From assembly GCA_963697915.1 (NCBI GenBank), contig OY969103.1:2232001-2296000 (forward strand): DNA of 64,000 bases, given 5' to 3'. Source of the DNA: VRUE01 sp963697915. GTDB lineage: Bacteria; Actinomycetota; Thermoleophilia; Solirubrobacterales; 70-9. A model generated the notes under the pieces. That model did no database searches. It saw only the letters and a program-made list of their open reading frames with translations, and was not told the origin of the DNA. Position numbers and translations under genes: made by a program. How positions within the stretch are numbered: the first letter of the stretch is position 1; each line of letters begins with the position of its first letter. Positions 50,794-59,465 of the stretch are shown piece by piece.

Positions 50794-51636
50794 TCAGGAC
50801 ACGCGGGGAATGTCCTCGGTGTTGGCACAGATCGGCGTGTAGAGCTCGGGCCGGCGGTCGCGCATCATCGGGTAGCGCCGCCGCGCCGCGATCACCTCGT
50901 CGAGGCTGAGCGTCGCCGAGATGATCTCCTCCTGCTCGTCGTCGGCCTCGGCGACGACCTCGCCGTAGGGGTCGACGATCATGCTGGTGCCGAGGAAGGT
51001 CCACTCGCCCTCGGTGCCGACCTTGTTGCAGGGCGCGAACCAAACGCCGTTGTCGAAGGCGCGGGTGCGCATGATGTCGCGCCACAGCATCTGCGGTGGG
51101 GCCGCGAAGGGGACGACGATCAGGTCGGCGCCGTTGAGCGCCGCGCAGCGCGCCGACTCCGGGAAGAGGGTGTCGTAACAGATGTTGATCCCCAGTCGCC
51201 ACTCGCCGATTCGGAAGACGGGGAAGTGGGCGCCGTAGCGGAAGAAGATCTTCTCCAGGCTCTGCACGGCGGCGGGCTGGACCTTGCGGTACTTGCCGAC
51301 GATCTCGCCCTCGGGGTCGATCACGATCGCCGTGTCGTAGTAGATGCCGGCCGACTCCAGCTCGTAGATCGTGGCGACGATGTGACAGTTGTGCTTGCGC
51401 GCCCGCTCGGCTACCGCCTTGATCGTCGGCCCGTCGTCGGGCTCGGCCATGTCGATGTAGGCGTAGTCGCGATACTGGGCGAAGTAGAGGGTGTTGAAGA
51501 ACTCCGGCAGGACGATCAGGTCCGGGCTCTCCGTCTCCGCCGCCTCGTCGATCCGCTCGCAGGCCTTGGCCAGGTTCGCGTCCCGATCGTCGGGACTGTT
51601 CATCTGGATCAGGCTGAGCTTCATCTCGGCGTCCAT
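50794..51636 (-). CDS. Nitrilase-superfamily carbon-nitrogen hydrolase (leftward copy)
   Basis: 280 residues from ATG 51636. Catalytic Glu45 in VLPEFFN, Lys118 in KYRKVQP, Cys153 in NICYDTLFPE. The layout resembles N-carbamoyl amino acid and N-carbamoylputrescine amidohydrolases, which release CO2 and ammonia. Directly upstream of hyuA, it would hydrolyse the carbamoyl compound made by ring opening. No clear ribosome site; TAGGCT at 51653-51648 could be a -10 for a near-leaderless message. Confidence 0.82.
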   Translation of the reverse strand: MDAEMKLSLIQMNSPDDRDANLAKACERIDEAAETESPDLIVLPEFFNTLYFAQYRDYAYIDMAEPDDGPTIKAVAERARKHNCHIVATIYELESAGIYYDTAIVIDPEGEIVGKYRKVQPAAVQSLEKIFFRYGAHFPVFRIGEWRLGINICYDTLFPESARCAALNGADLIVVPFAAPPQMLWRDIMRTRAFDNGVWFAPCNKVGTEGEWTFLGTSMIVDPYGEVVAEADDEQEEIISATLSLDEVIAARRRYPMMRDRRPELYTPICANTEDIPRVS

Positions 51637-51730
51637 CACGGGAAGCCTAGGTGTCGCCAGGGGGCGTGGATTTGGCAAAGGCCAAGCAAAGCCGACCCTC
51701 CGATTACCCCACAGTTGCGCATTCCTACCC

Positions 51731-53299
51731 TCACCCTTCCCCGGCGCGCTCGCGGTCCCAGGCGGTCGCGACCGGGTCCGGATCCTCGGCCCGCAGGGCC
51801 GCCTTGGCGACCCGCATCGAGGGGGTGCGGGGGAAGGGGCGGTGGCGCAGCTCGACGTAGCGGGGCAGCTTGTGGGCGGAAAGCCGCGGGCGGCAGTGCT
51901 CGACGATCTGCTCGGGGCTGAGCTCTGTCCCGGCGAGCGGCGCCACGTGGGCCTTGATCTCCTCGCCGCGCAGCTCGTCGGGGACGGGGAGGACGGCGAC
52001 CTCCTCGACCGCCGGGTGGGCGCGGATCACCTCCTCGATCTCGGCCGCGGCGATGTTCTCGCCGTTGCGGCGGACGACGTCCTTGCGGCGGCCGAGGAAG
52101 TAGAGGAACCCCCGCTCGTCGGCGCGGGCGAGGTCGCCGCTGTGCAGCCAGCCCCCGCGCAGGGCCTCGGCGCTCGCCTCGGGGCGGTCGAGGTAGCCGC
52201 GCATCATGCCGGGGGCGCGGATCAGGATCTCGCCGGGCTCGCCGGTCGCGACCTCGCCGCCGTCGGGGTCGGCGAGCCGGACCTCGACCCCGGGGCAGGG
52301 CAGCCCGATCGAGCCCGAGCCGACCATCCCCGGTGCCCGCTCGAGCGGCATCGAGACGACGAGGCCGGTCTCGGTCAGCCCGTAGCCCTCGACCCAGGGG
52401 AAGCCCCAGCGCCGCTCGAGCGCCGCGTGCAGGCTCGCCGGCACGCCGATCTGGAGCGCGAAGCGGACCTTGTGCTCGCGGTCGCGCCGGCCCGGCGGGG
52501 CAGTCATCAAGAGGCTCGGGATCGAGGCGATCGCGAAGAGCTGGGTGACGTCGTGCTCGCGGACGACGTCCCAGAAGCGGGAGACGCTGAAGCGGCGCAT
52601 CGCCACCAGCGTCGTCCCCGCCTCGAGCGAGAGCAGCAGCTGCCAGGAGGGGTCGTTGTAGAAGAACTGCAGGCAGCAGAGCAGGCGGTCGTCGCGGCCG
52701 AGCCCGTAGAGCTCCTGGTAGACGTCGATGAAGCGCAGCCAGAAGTCGTGGCCGAGCATGCAGCCCTTCGGCGGCCCGGTCGTGCCGGAGGTGTAATAGA
52801 CGTTGGTGATCGCCTCGGGGTCGACCTGGATGGCGTCGAGGTCGAGTGGCGCCGCGCCGGCCCACTCCGCCAACCCGCCGGGCTCGCCGTCGCCGACCGT
52901 GACCAAGTGCTCGAGGTCCGGGCACTCGGGGCGGAGGAGCTCGACCAGATCGCGGGTCTTCTCGCCGGCGATCGCGACGCGGGCGCGCGAGTCGCGCAGG
53001 ACGTGGCCGGCGTCGTGCTCGCCGGCGCCGTGGTTGAGCGAGACGAGGACGCCGCCGGCAGCGGCGCTCGCCAGCCAGGCGACCATGTACTCGACCCGGT
53101 TCTCGAGCGCGACCGCGACCCGGTCGCCGGGCTCGATCCGCTCGGCCAGCCAGCCGCCGAAGCTCGCGACCGCGTCGCGCAGCTCGCGGCGGCTGACCGA
53201 GACGCCGTCCTCGAAGACGATCGCCGCCAGCTCCGGGTGGCGCTCGGCGGCGCGGGCGAGCAGCGAGACGATGTCGCGGCCGTCGCCCGCGATCGGGAT
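51731..53299 (-). CDS. AMP-dependent acyl-CoA synthetase, start codon not canonical
   Basis: 522 residues if read from the ATC at 53299 directly after the crotonase stop; the first ATG (53086) would delete about 71 residues including conserved DIVSLLARAAERHPELAAIVF and PGDRVAVALENRVEYM. Adenylation motifs: YYTSGTTGPPKGC (A3), GYGLTETG (A5), LHSGDLARADERGFLYFLGRRKD (A7-A8), catalytic Lys in SMRVAKAAL. It activates a carboxylic acid, here perhaps a beta-amino acid, to its CoA thioester. Immediately follows the crotonase gene. Confidence 0.85.
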   Translation of the reverse strand: MPIAGDGRDIVSLLARAAERHPELAAIVFEDGVSVSRRELRDAVASFGGWLAERIEPGDRVAVALENRVEYMVAWLASAAAGGVLVSLNHGAGEHDAGHVLRDSRARVAIAGEKTRDLVELLRPECPDLEHLVTVGDGEPGGLAEWAGAAPLDLDAIQVDPEAITNVYYTSGTTGPPKGCMLGHDFWLRFIDVYQELYGLGRDDRLLCCLQFFYNDPSWQLLLSLEAGTTLVAMRRFSVSRFWDVVREHDVTQLFAIASIPSLLMTAPPGRRDREHKVRFALQIGVPASLHAALERRWGFPWVEGYGLTETGLVVSMPLERAPGMVGSGSIGLPCPGVEVRLADPDGGEVATGEPGEILIRAPGMMRGYLDRPEASAEALRGGWLHSGDLARADERGFLYFLGRRKDVVRRNGENIAAAEIEEVIRAHPAVEEVAVLPVPDELRGEEIKAHVAPLAGTELSPEQIVEHCRPRLSAHKLPRYVELRHRPFPRTPSMRVAKAALRAEDPDPVATAWDRERAGEG

Positions 53300-54163
53300 C
53301 TACCCGCCCGTGTAGCGGGGGTCGCGCTTCTCGAGGAAGGCGCTCGCGCCCTCGGCGAAGTCCTCGCTGGCGAGGACGCCGACCTGCAGCTCGAGTTCGA
53401 GGTCGAGGCTCTCGCGCAGGCCGAGGTGGGCGCCCTGGTCCATGCCGGCTTTGACCGCGGCGAAGGCGAGCGGCGGCCCGGCGGCGAGCCGCTCGGCCCG
53501 CTCGCGCGCGACGGCGACGAGCCGCTCCGGCGCGACCACCTCGTCGACCATGCCGATCGCCAGCGCCTCGGCGGAGTCGACGGTGCGGCCGCTGTGCATC
53601 AGCTCGCGGGCGCGCTGGAACCCGACCCGCCGCGGCAGCAGGCCGATGCTGCCCATGTCGGTGGCGAGGCCGATGCGGATGAAGGCCTGCGAGAAGTTGG
53701 CGCTCTCGGCGGCGATCGCGACGTCGGCGGCGAGCGCCAGGTTGCAGCCGGCGCCGGCGGCGGCGCCGTTGACCGCGGCGACCAGCGGCTTGTGCAGCTC
53801 GGCGAGCGAGGCGAGGGCGTCGTGGTGGGCGCTCAGCCACCAGCGCCCGAAGGCGGGTCCCCGCAGGCGCTCGGCCAGCGAGAGGTCGGCGCCGGCGCAG
53901 AAGACGCGCGAGGTGCCGGCGATGACGGCGGCGCGCACGGCGTCGTCGTCGGCGACCGCCGCGACCGCCTGCTCGAGGTCGCCGGGGAAGGACTCGGTCA
54001 GCACGTGGACCTTCTCGGCATGGAGCACGATCCAGCCGATCCCGCCGCTGGCGAGGGCGGAGACGGAGTGGCCGGCGCTGAGCGTGCGCAGATCCCCGCC
54101 GGCGCCCGCCGCGCCCTCGGGGAGGGCGGCGGCGGGCTGGGGGGGAGGCGCCGGCGGGGTCAT
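53300..54163 (-). CDS. Enoyl-CoA hydratase/isomerase family protein
   Basis: 287 residues from ATG 54163 with a Pro/Ala-rich leader of about 25 residues. Crotonase blocks RVFCAGADLSLAERL and VNGAAAGAGCNLALAADVAIA; the catalytic Glu position reads Asp169 in GLATDMGS, as in some isomerases and 2-(1,2-epoxyphenylacetyl)-CoA isomerases. In this operon it could hydrate the enoyl-CoA produced by the Kal-like ammonia-lyase. Ends with TAG followed at once by the ligase gene. Confidence 0.82.
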   Translation of the reverse strand: MTPPAPPPQPAAALPEGAAGAGGDLRTLSAGHSVSALASGGIGWIVLHAEKVHVLTESFPGDLEQAVAAVADDDAVRAAVIAGTSRVFCAGADLSLAERLRGPAFGRWWLSAHHDALASLAELHKPLVAAVNGAAAGAGCNLALAADVAIAAESANFSQAFIRIGLATDMGSIGLLPRRVGFQRARELMHSGRTVDSAEALAIGMVDEVVAPERLVAVARERAERLAAGPPLAFAAVKAGMDQGAHLGLRESLDLELELQVGVLASEDFAEGASAFLEKRDPRYTGG

Positions 54164-54200
54164 CAGAAGGCTCGCCAGCTGTCGTAGGGGGTGCGGGGCG

Positions 54201-54548
54201 TCACTCCTGCTCCGCCTTCCTGCCCGCCAGTGGCTTGGCCACGGCGATCGCGGAAGCGGTGCAGACCGGCTCGCCACCGACGCTGGCCTCGAACCGGATC
54301 CGGCGCGAGCGCCGGCCCGAGGACTCGAGGCGGGCGATGACCTCGACCGTGTCGCCGGCGAAGACGGCGCGGTGGAACTGGACCTCCTCGTAGGCGGCGA
54401 GCAGTCCCTCGAGGCCGTCGACCTCCAGCAGCAGCGCCGTGCCGGCGTCGCCGAAGAGGCCGAGGATGCGGGCGCCGTCGACCAGGCCGCCGCTGTAATG
54501 GACGTCCTGCTGTGACATGAAGACCCGCAAGGTGGCTGAGGCGGACAC
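54201..54548 (-). CDS. Hotdog protein like 3-aminobutyryl-CoA ammonia-lyase (Kal)
   Basis: 115 residues from GTG 54548; ATG 54518 would lose the first strand (ATLRVFMSQQDVHY). The blocks DVHYSGGLVDGARILGLFGDAGTALLL, EGLLAAYEEVQFHRAVFAGDTVEV and RRIRFEA follow Kal of lysine fermentation, which reversibly removes ammonia from 3-aminobutyryl-CoA to give crotonyl-CoA. The name rests on motif memory. First gene of the leftward operon that leads to crotonase, ligase, amidohydrolase and HyuAB. Confidence 0.7.
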   Translation of the reverse strand: MSASATLRVFMSQQDVHYSGGLVDGARILGLFGDAGTALLLEVDGLEGLLAAYEEVQFHRAVFAGDTVEVIARLESSGRRSRRIRFEASVGGEPVCTASAIAVAKPLAGRKAEQE

Positions 54549-54596
54549 TGTGGCGAAGGTATCCCCGGCCCCCCGCGCGGGGCTGCCACCACAGTG
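54546..54596. promoter_or_regulatory. Nested inverted repeats in the divergent intergenic region
   Basis: CACTGTGG (54546-54553) and CCACAGTG (54589-54596) are perfect 8-base arms 35 bp apart, around the 12-bp palindrome CCCCGCGCGGGG (54571-54582). The left arm covers the GTG start of the Kal-like gene. The octamer recurs at 54744 inside livF, in GCCAC-T-GTGGC. A shared control region for both catabolic operons is likely; no regulator gene is adjacent. Confidence 0.4.
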
Positions 54597-54669
54597 GAGC
54601 AAACCCGGCTCGGCACCTGCGCCACCCTCGCCATAGCTCCCCGCGCCGGCCAGGTCGAAGCTTGCTGGC

Positions 54670-55416
54670 ATGGGTTCGAGGACGCAGCGGCCGCAGGATG
54701 GCGCCGTCCTCAGCTTGCGCGGAGTCACCGCTCGCTACGGCGCCACTGTGGCCATCCGCGACGTCTCGCTCGACGTGATGCCGGGTGAGATCGTCACCAT
54801 CCTCGGCGCCAACGGCGCCGGCAAGACCACCTGCCTCAACACGGTGATGGGGCTGGTCCCCTGCGACGGCCAGATCCTCTTCGAGGGTGAGGACATCGCC
54901 GGCCGCTCGCCGGAGTCGATCGTCGAGCGCGGCATCGCCCTCAGCCCCGAGGGGCGGCGCATCTTCGGCAAGCTCACGGTCGAGGAGAACCTGCGCCTCG
55001 GCGCCGGCCGCAAGGGCCAGTCTGCCGTCGGCGAGCGGATGGAAGAGGTGGTCGAGCTGTTCCCCGTGGTCGGGCGCAAGCGCCACGACTTCGCCGGCCT
55101 GCTCTCCGGCGGCGAGCAGCAGATGCTGGCGATCGGCCGGGCGCTGATGAGCGCCCCGCGCCTGCTGCTCCTCGACGAGCCCTCGCTCGGCCTGGCGCCG
55201 ATCATCGTCTCCGACGTCTTCGCCCTGATCGAGCGCCTGCGCGAGGGCGGGATCACGATCGTCCTGGTCGAGCAGAACGTCGACCGGGCGCTGGAGATCG
55301 CCAGCCGCGGCTACGTGCTCTCGACCGGCAGCGTCCAGGTCTCCGGCGACGCCGACGAGCTGCGCGAAGGGTCCGAGGTCGAGGACGCCTACCTCGGCCT
55401 GGGAGTGGCGACGTGA
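54670..55416 (+). CDS. livF: LIV-type ABC transporter ATPase LivF (second system)
   Basis: 248 residues. Walker A GANGAGKT (46-53), LSGGEQQM signature, Walker B LLLLDEPSLGLAP, H-loop VLVEQNVD. First gene of the rightward operon, unlike the first LIV system where it is last. Overlaps livH by GTGA. Confidence 0.9.
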   Translation: MGSRTQRPQDGAVLSLRGVTARYGATVAIRDVSLDVMPGEIVTILGANGAGKTTCLNTVMGLVPCDGQILFEGEDIAGRSPESIVERGIALSPEGRRIFGKLTVEENLRLGAGRKGQSAVGERMEEVVELFPVVGRKRHDFAGLLSGGEQQMLAIGRALMSAPRLLLLDEPSLGLAPIIVSDVFALIERLREGGITIVLVEQNVDRALEIASRGYVLSTGSVQVSGDADELREGSEVEDAYLGLGVAT

Positions 55417-56306
55417 CCGAAGTCTTCCAGCAGCTGATCAACTGGCTGACGCTGGGCGGCATCTACGCCCTGCTGGCGCTCGGGATCGCGGTCGTCTTCA
55501 GCATCCTCGGCCTGATCAACTTCGCCCACGGCGAGCTGATCACGATCTCCGGCTACACGATGGTGCTGCTGGTCGGGATGGGCGTGCCCTGGGCGCTGAT
55601 CATCCCGCTCGCCGTGCTGGCCGCGATGGTGGCCGCGGTGCTGATGGAGCGCGTCGTCTTCCGGCCCCTGCGCTCGGCCCCGGTCGCCGGCCTGCTGCTC
55701 GGCTCGCTGGCACTCAGCATCGTGATCCAGAACATCTTCCTGCTCACCGTCGGGGCCAGACCCGAAACGATCGAGTTCCCGGCCTGGACCAGCTCCAACT
55801 TCGAGGTCGGCGGCGTCACCGTGCTCTGGCTCGACGTCGCCACCTGGGTGGTGACCGCCGCCGTCCTTGCCGGCGTGCTCCTCTTCCTGCGCCGCTCCGT
55901 CTACGGGCTCGCCCTGCGCTCGGCGGCCGAGGACTTCGAGATGACGCGGCTGATGGGCATCCGCGCCAACGGCGTGATCCGCGCCGCCTTCGCCGTCTCC
56001 GGCCTGCTCGCCGGCGTCGCCGCCTTCTTCTTCCTCGCGACCGCCTCGCTGGTCGGCCCCGAAACCGGCTTCATCCCACTGCTCGGCGGCTTCATCGCGG
56101 CCGTGATCGGCGGCCTCGGCAGCCTCCCCGGCGCCGTCCTCGGCGGCTTCACCCTGGCCGCGCTCGAGGTCTTCTGCCAGCTCGTCCTGCCCGACAGCCT
56201 GCGGCCCTTCACCCAGGCGATCGTCTTCGGCCTCGTCATCCTCGTCCTGCTCGCCCGGCCCTACGGCCTGATGGCGGCGCGCTCGGTGGCGGTGGAAAGG
56301 GCGTGA
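55413..56306 (+). CDS. livH: LIV-type ABC transporter permease LivH (second system)
   Basis: 297 residues, about eight membrane segments, ALGIAVVFSILGLINFAHGEL near the start, MGIRANGVIRAAFAVSG coupling region, GGLGSLPGAVLGGFTLAALE. GTG start overlapping livF, and end overlapping livM, by 4 bp each. Confidence 0.9.
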   Translation: MTEVFQQLINWLTLGGIYALLALGIAVVFSILGLINFAHGELITISGYTMVLLVGMGVPWALIIPLAVLAAMVAAVLMERVVFRPLRSAPVAGLLLGSLALSIVIQNIFLLTVGARPETIEFPAWTSSNFEVGGVTVLWLDVATWVVTAAVLAGVLLFLRRSVYGLALRSAAEDFEMTRLMGIRANGVIRAAFAVSGLLAGVAAFFFLATASLVGPETGFIPLLGGFIAAVIGGLGSLPGAVLGGFTLAALEVFCQLVLPDSLRPFTQAIVFGLVILVLLARPYGLMAARSVAVERA

Positions 56307-57460
56307 GCGAGTCGGACTCGGTGGGCGCGCCGGCGGCACGCGGGGCGCGAGCGGCGGCCTGGATCGGCGAGCGCTGGTACCTGCGCGGGCTCTGCGGCGC
56401 CATCTTCGTCTCGCTGCTGCTGACCCTGGCGATCGTCTGGGTCCAGGGCGCGGGCTCGGCGACCGACCAGCGCGTCGCCCTCACCTTCCTGATCAACCTC
56501 GTCGCCGTCGTCGGCCTGCAGACCTTCATCGGCAACTCGGGCGTGATCAGCTTCGGCCACGTCGCCTTCGTCGGCCTCGGCGCCTACTGCTCGGCGCTGC
56601 TGACGACGCCGCCGAAAATCAAGGAAACGGCGTCGGCGATCCCCGACGCGCCCGGCTTCCTGCTCGAGGCCCACCTCAGCTTCCTGCCGGCGACCCTGGT
56701 GACGATCGCCTTCGTCGCCCTCTTCGCGGCGATCGTCGGCATCGTCTTCGTGCGGATGAGCGGCGCCGCGGCGGCGATCGCCACGCTCAGCCTGCTGATC
56801 ATCGTCCGCGTCGTGCTCGGCAACTGGGGTGAGGTCACCCGCGGGCCCAAAACCTTCTTCGGCGTGCCCGAGTACACGACCGTGTGGTGGGCGCTGGGCT
56901 GGGCCGTCGTCTGCATCACGGTCGCCCGCCTCTTCCGCGAGTCGGGCGTCGGCTTACGCCTGCGCGCCAGCCGCACCGACGAGCTGGCCAGCTCCGCGGT
57001 CGGCGTCGACGTCAAACGGGCGCGCTGGTACGCCTGGGTGCTGAGCGCCGCGATGGCCGCGGTCAGCGGTGCCCTCTATGCCCACCTGATCCTCGCCTTC
57101 GCTCCCCAGCAGTTCTACGTCACGCTCACCTTCACGCTGATCGTGATGGTGATCGTCGGCGGCAGCAGCGTCTCCGGCGCGGTCGTCGGCGCCGCTGGGG
57201 TCAGCGTCGTCTCCGAGTTCCTGCGCCGCGGTGAGAGCGGCTTCGTGCTCGGCCCGATCCAGGTCGACAGCGCCTTCGGGTTGACCACCCTGGTGCTCGG
57301 TCTGCTCGTGCTGGCGACGGTGATCCTGCGCCCGGGGGGGCTGCTGGGGAGATGGGAGCTGGACGAGCTGCTGTTACGCGGCATGCGCCGCTGGCGCTCG
57401 CGGTCGGAGTCGAGAGGCAAACCAAGTCAGATCGTCAACACGGGTTACGAGAGGAGATAG
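56303..57460 (+). CDS. livM: LIV-type ABC transporter permease LivM (second system)
   Basis: 385 residues, about ten membrane segments; LivM blocks NSGVISFGHVAFVGLGAYCSALL and ASRTDELASSAVGVDVKRARWYAW, then GGSSVSGAVVGAAGV. Longer than usual through a 30-residue hydrophilic N-terminal leader and a basic C-terminal tail that likely lie in the cytosol. The livK ATG follows 4 bases after its stop. Confidence 0.9.
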   Translation: MSESDSVGAPAARGARAAAWIGERWYLRGLCGAIFVSLLLTLAIVWVQGAGSATDQRVALTFLINLVAVVGLQTFIGNSGVISFGHVAFVGLGAYCSALLTTPPKIKETASAIPDAPGFLLEAHLSFLPATLVTIAFVALFAAIVGIVFVRMSGAAAAIATLSLLIIVRVVLGNWGEVTRGPKTFFGVPEYTTVWWALGWAVVCITVARLFRESGVGLRLRASRTDELASSAVGVDVKRARWYAWVLSAAMAAVSGALYAHLILAFAPQQFYVTLTFTLIVMVIVGGSSVSGAVVGAAGVSVVSEFLRRGESGFVLGPIQVDSAFGLTTLVLGLLVLATVILRPGGLLGRWELDELLLRGMRRWRSRSESRGKPSQIVNTGYERR

Positions 57461-57464
57461 GTAA

Positions 57465-58697
57465 ATGAGGAAAACCGAACGAGGGCGGTTCAAGCTGCTG
57501 GCGCTCGCGACCTTTGCCGTGATCGCGGCAATCGTCGTCGGCTGTGGCGGGGGAGATGACGACGACGGTGGCGGTGGCGGCGGCGGCAGCGCCAGCCTCG
57601 AAGAAGGCGGCACCTTCGAGGTCGGCTACGCGGCCAGCCAGACCGGGCGCCTGGCGATCTTCGAGCAGCCCTTCATCAAAGGCCTGCAGATGAGCGTCGA
57701 CCAGATCAACGAAGAAGGCGGCATCGACGGCAAAGTCAAAATCAACCTGACGATCAAGGACGCGAAAAGCGATCCCTCGACCGGCGGGGTCGTCGCCCAG
57801 GAACTGATCGACGAAGGAGCCCAGTTCCTGATCACCGCCTGCGACGCGGATGCCTCGCTGCCCGCCTCGCAGCTGGCGCAGCAGAACGAAATCCCCGTCC
57901 TCAACAGCTGCGGCTCGGGTGCCGGGCTGCCGCTGCAGGTCGGTGACTTCCAGTTCATGAACGTCTACGGGACCGAAGTCGAGGGCCAGGGGATGGCCGA
58001 GTTCGCCCAGAAACAGGGCTACGAAGACGCCTACATCCTGACCTCGCCTGACATCGAATACACGGAGTCGATGATGACTGCCGCGACCGAACGGTTCGAA
58101 GAGATCGGCGGCAACGTCCTCGGCACCGAAGAATTCTCCCTCGACCAGCCGCGTTACACGACGCAGGCGACGGCGATCGCCAACGCCAACCCGGAAGTGG
58201 TGATCACGTCGATCTTCCTGCCGGCGTCGGTGACGTTCCTGAAAAACCTGAGGGCGGCCGGCTACAGCGGGCCGGTGATCGGCGGCGACGGCCAGGAGGG
58301 CAGTGAGACCTTCAGCGCCGGCTCCGCGGCCGAAAACCTCAACGTGATGACGTTCGGCTACCCCAGCGACGACCCGGCCGGGAAATCGCTGCAGGCCTGG
58401 AACGAAGAGTTCGAAGCGAAGTACGGCGAACCGCCGGGAACGGTGATCGCGGCGCTCGGCGGCAACGCCGCCTGCGTGATCGACGCCGGTGTCCTCGCCG
58501 CCGGCTCGACCGATCCGGTCGCCGTCCGCGACGGGGTCGCGAACCTCGAAAACACCCCCTGCCCGACGGGCGACATCACCTACAAAGGCCAGGGTGGGAT
58601 TCCGAAGCAGGACGTGGTCGTCCTCAAGACCAACGTCCCGAAAAAGGAATTCGAATTCGAGACGCGGTTCATCCCCGACGCGGTCGAAGGGGGCTAG
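57465..58697 (+). CDS. livK: LIV-type ABC transporter substrate-binding lipoprotein (second system)
   Basis: 410 residues. Lipoprotein signal with lipobox IVVGC (Cys27), then an Asp/Gly linker and a type I periplasmic-binding fold starting FEVGYAASQTGRLAIFEQP. GAGAGGAG is the ribosome site. Codon choice differs a little (more GAA and AAA) than in the adjacent genes, as in the other livK, fitting higher expression. The ligand is probably the amide or ureide degraded by the flanking enzymes. Confidence 0.88.
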   Translation: MRKTERGRFKLLALATFAVIAAIVVGCGGGDDDDGGGGGGGSASLEEGGTFEVGYAASQTGRLAIFEQPFIKGLQMSVDQINEEGGIDGKVKINLTIKDAKSDPSTGGVVAQELIDEGAQFLITACDADASLPASQLAQQNEIPVLNSCGSGAGLPLQVGDFQFMNVYGTEVEGQGMAEFAQKQGYEDAYILTSPDIEYTESMMTAATERFEEIGGNVLGTEEFSLDQPRYTTQATAIANANPEVVITSIFLPASVTFLKNLRAAGYSGPVIGGDGQEGSETFSAGSAAENLNVMTFGYPSDDPAGKSLQAWNEEFEAKYGEPPGTVIAALGGNAACVIDAGVLAAGSTDPVAVRDGVANLENTPCPTGDITYKGQGGIPKQDVVVLKTNVPKKEFEFETRFIPDAVEGG

Positions 58698-58715
58698 GAG
58701 CAGAGGAGAAGAGAG

Positions 58716-59465
58716 ATGCGACTGGCAACCGAATCGGTCAGCAAGAGCTTTGCCGGAGTTCACGCCCTCGCCGACGTCAGCATTGACGTCGGCAGGGGCG
58801 AGATCGTCGGGGTGATCGGCCCCAACGGATCCGGCAAGACGACGCTGGTCAACGTGATCTCGGGGGTCATCGCCCCGACCTCCGGCACCGTCTCGGTCGG
58901 TGAGCTGTCCTGGGCCCGGCGACCCTCGCACCGGGTGGCCCGTTGCGGCATCGCGCGGACCTTCCAGACGATCCGGCTCTTCGAGGAGATGACGGTGCTC
59001 GAGAACGTCGAGGTAGCGGCCGCCTCCTGCCCCGCGACGCGGGGGGTCGGCCGCCGCCGCTCGGCGGCCCGCGAGGCGCTCGCGCTGCTCGACATCGAGG
59101 AGCTCGCGGGGACGATGGCGATCAACCTCTCCTACGGGTTGCAGCGCCGGGTCGAGCTGGCCCGGGCGATCGCCGGGCGGCCCGACTTCGTCCTCCTCGA
59201 CGAGCCCGCCGCGGGGCTCAACGAGGCCGAGTCCGACCAGCTGCTGGAGCTGCTGCTCGGCCTGCGCGAGAAGCTCGGCTGCGGGCTCCTGGTCATCGAC
59301 CACGACCTGCGGCTGATCATGCGCGGGACCGAGCGCATCTTCGTCCTCAACGAGGGCCAGTTGCTCGCCCACGGCAAGCCGGAGGAGATCCGCCACGACG
59401 CGCGCGTGATCGCCTCCTACCTGGGCACCGACGTCGCCGACGCGGAGCGGAGGGCGGAGCTGTGA
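58716..59465 (+). CDS. livG: LIV-type ABC transporter ATPase LivG (second system)
   Basis: 249 residues. Walker A GPNGSGKT (35-42), signature LSYGLQRRVELA, Walker B FVLLDEPAAGL, H-loop VIDHDLR. Completes the second LIV transporter. Overlaps the following amidohydrolase gene by GTGA, so transport and hydrolysis are translated together. Confidence 0.9.
   Translation: MRLATESVSKSFAGVHALADVSIDVGRGEIVGVIGPNGSGKTTLVNVISGVIAPTSGTVSVGELSWARRPSHRVARCGIARTFQTIRLFEEMTVLENVEVAAASCPATRGVGRRRSAAREALALLDIEELAGTMAINLSYGLQRRVELARAIAGRPDFVLLDEPAAGLNEAESDQLLELLLGLREKLGCGLLVIDHDLRLIMRGTERIFVLNEGQLLAHGKPEEIRHDARVIASYLGTDVADAERRAEL

Noticed and set aside
51491..54187. An 898-codon plus-strand ORF, the longest antisense frame in the region
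   Set aside because: It crosses four minus-strand genes with intact motifs and consists of low-complexity GC-driven residues.
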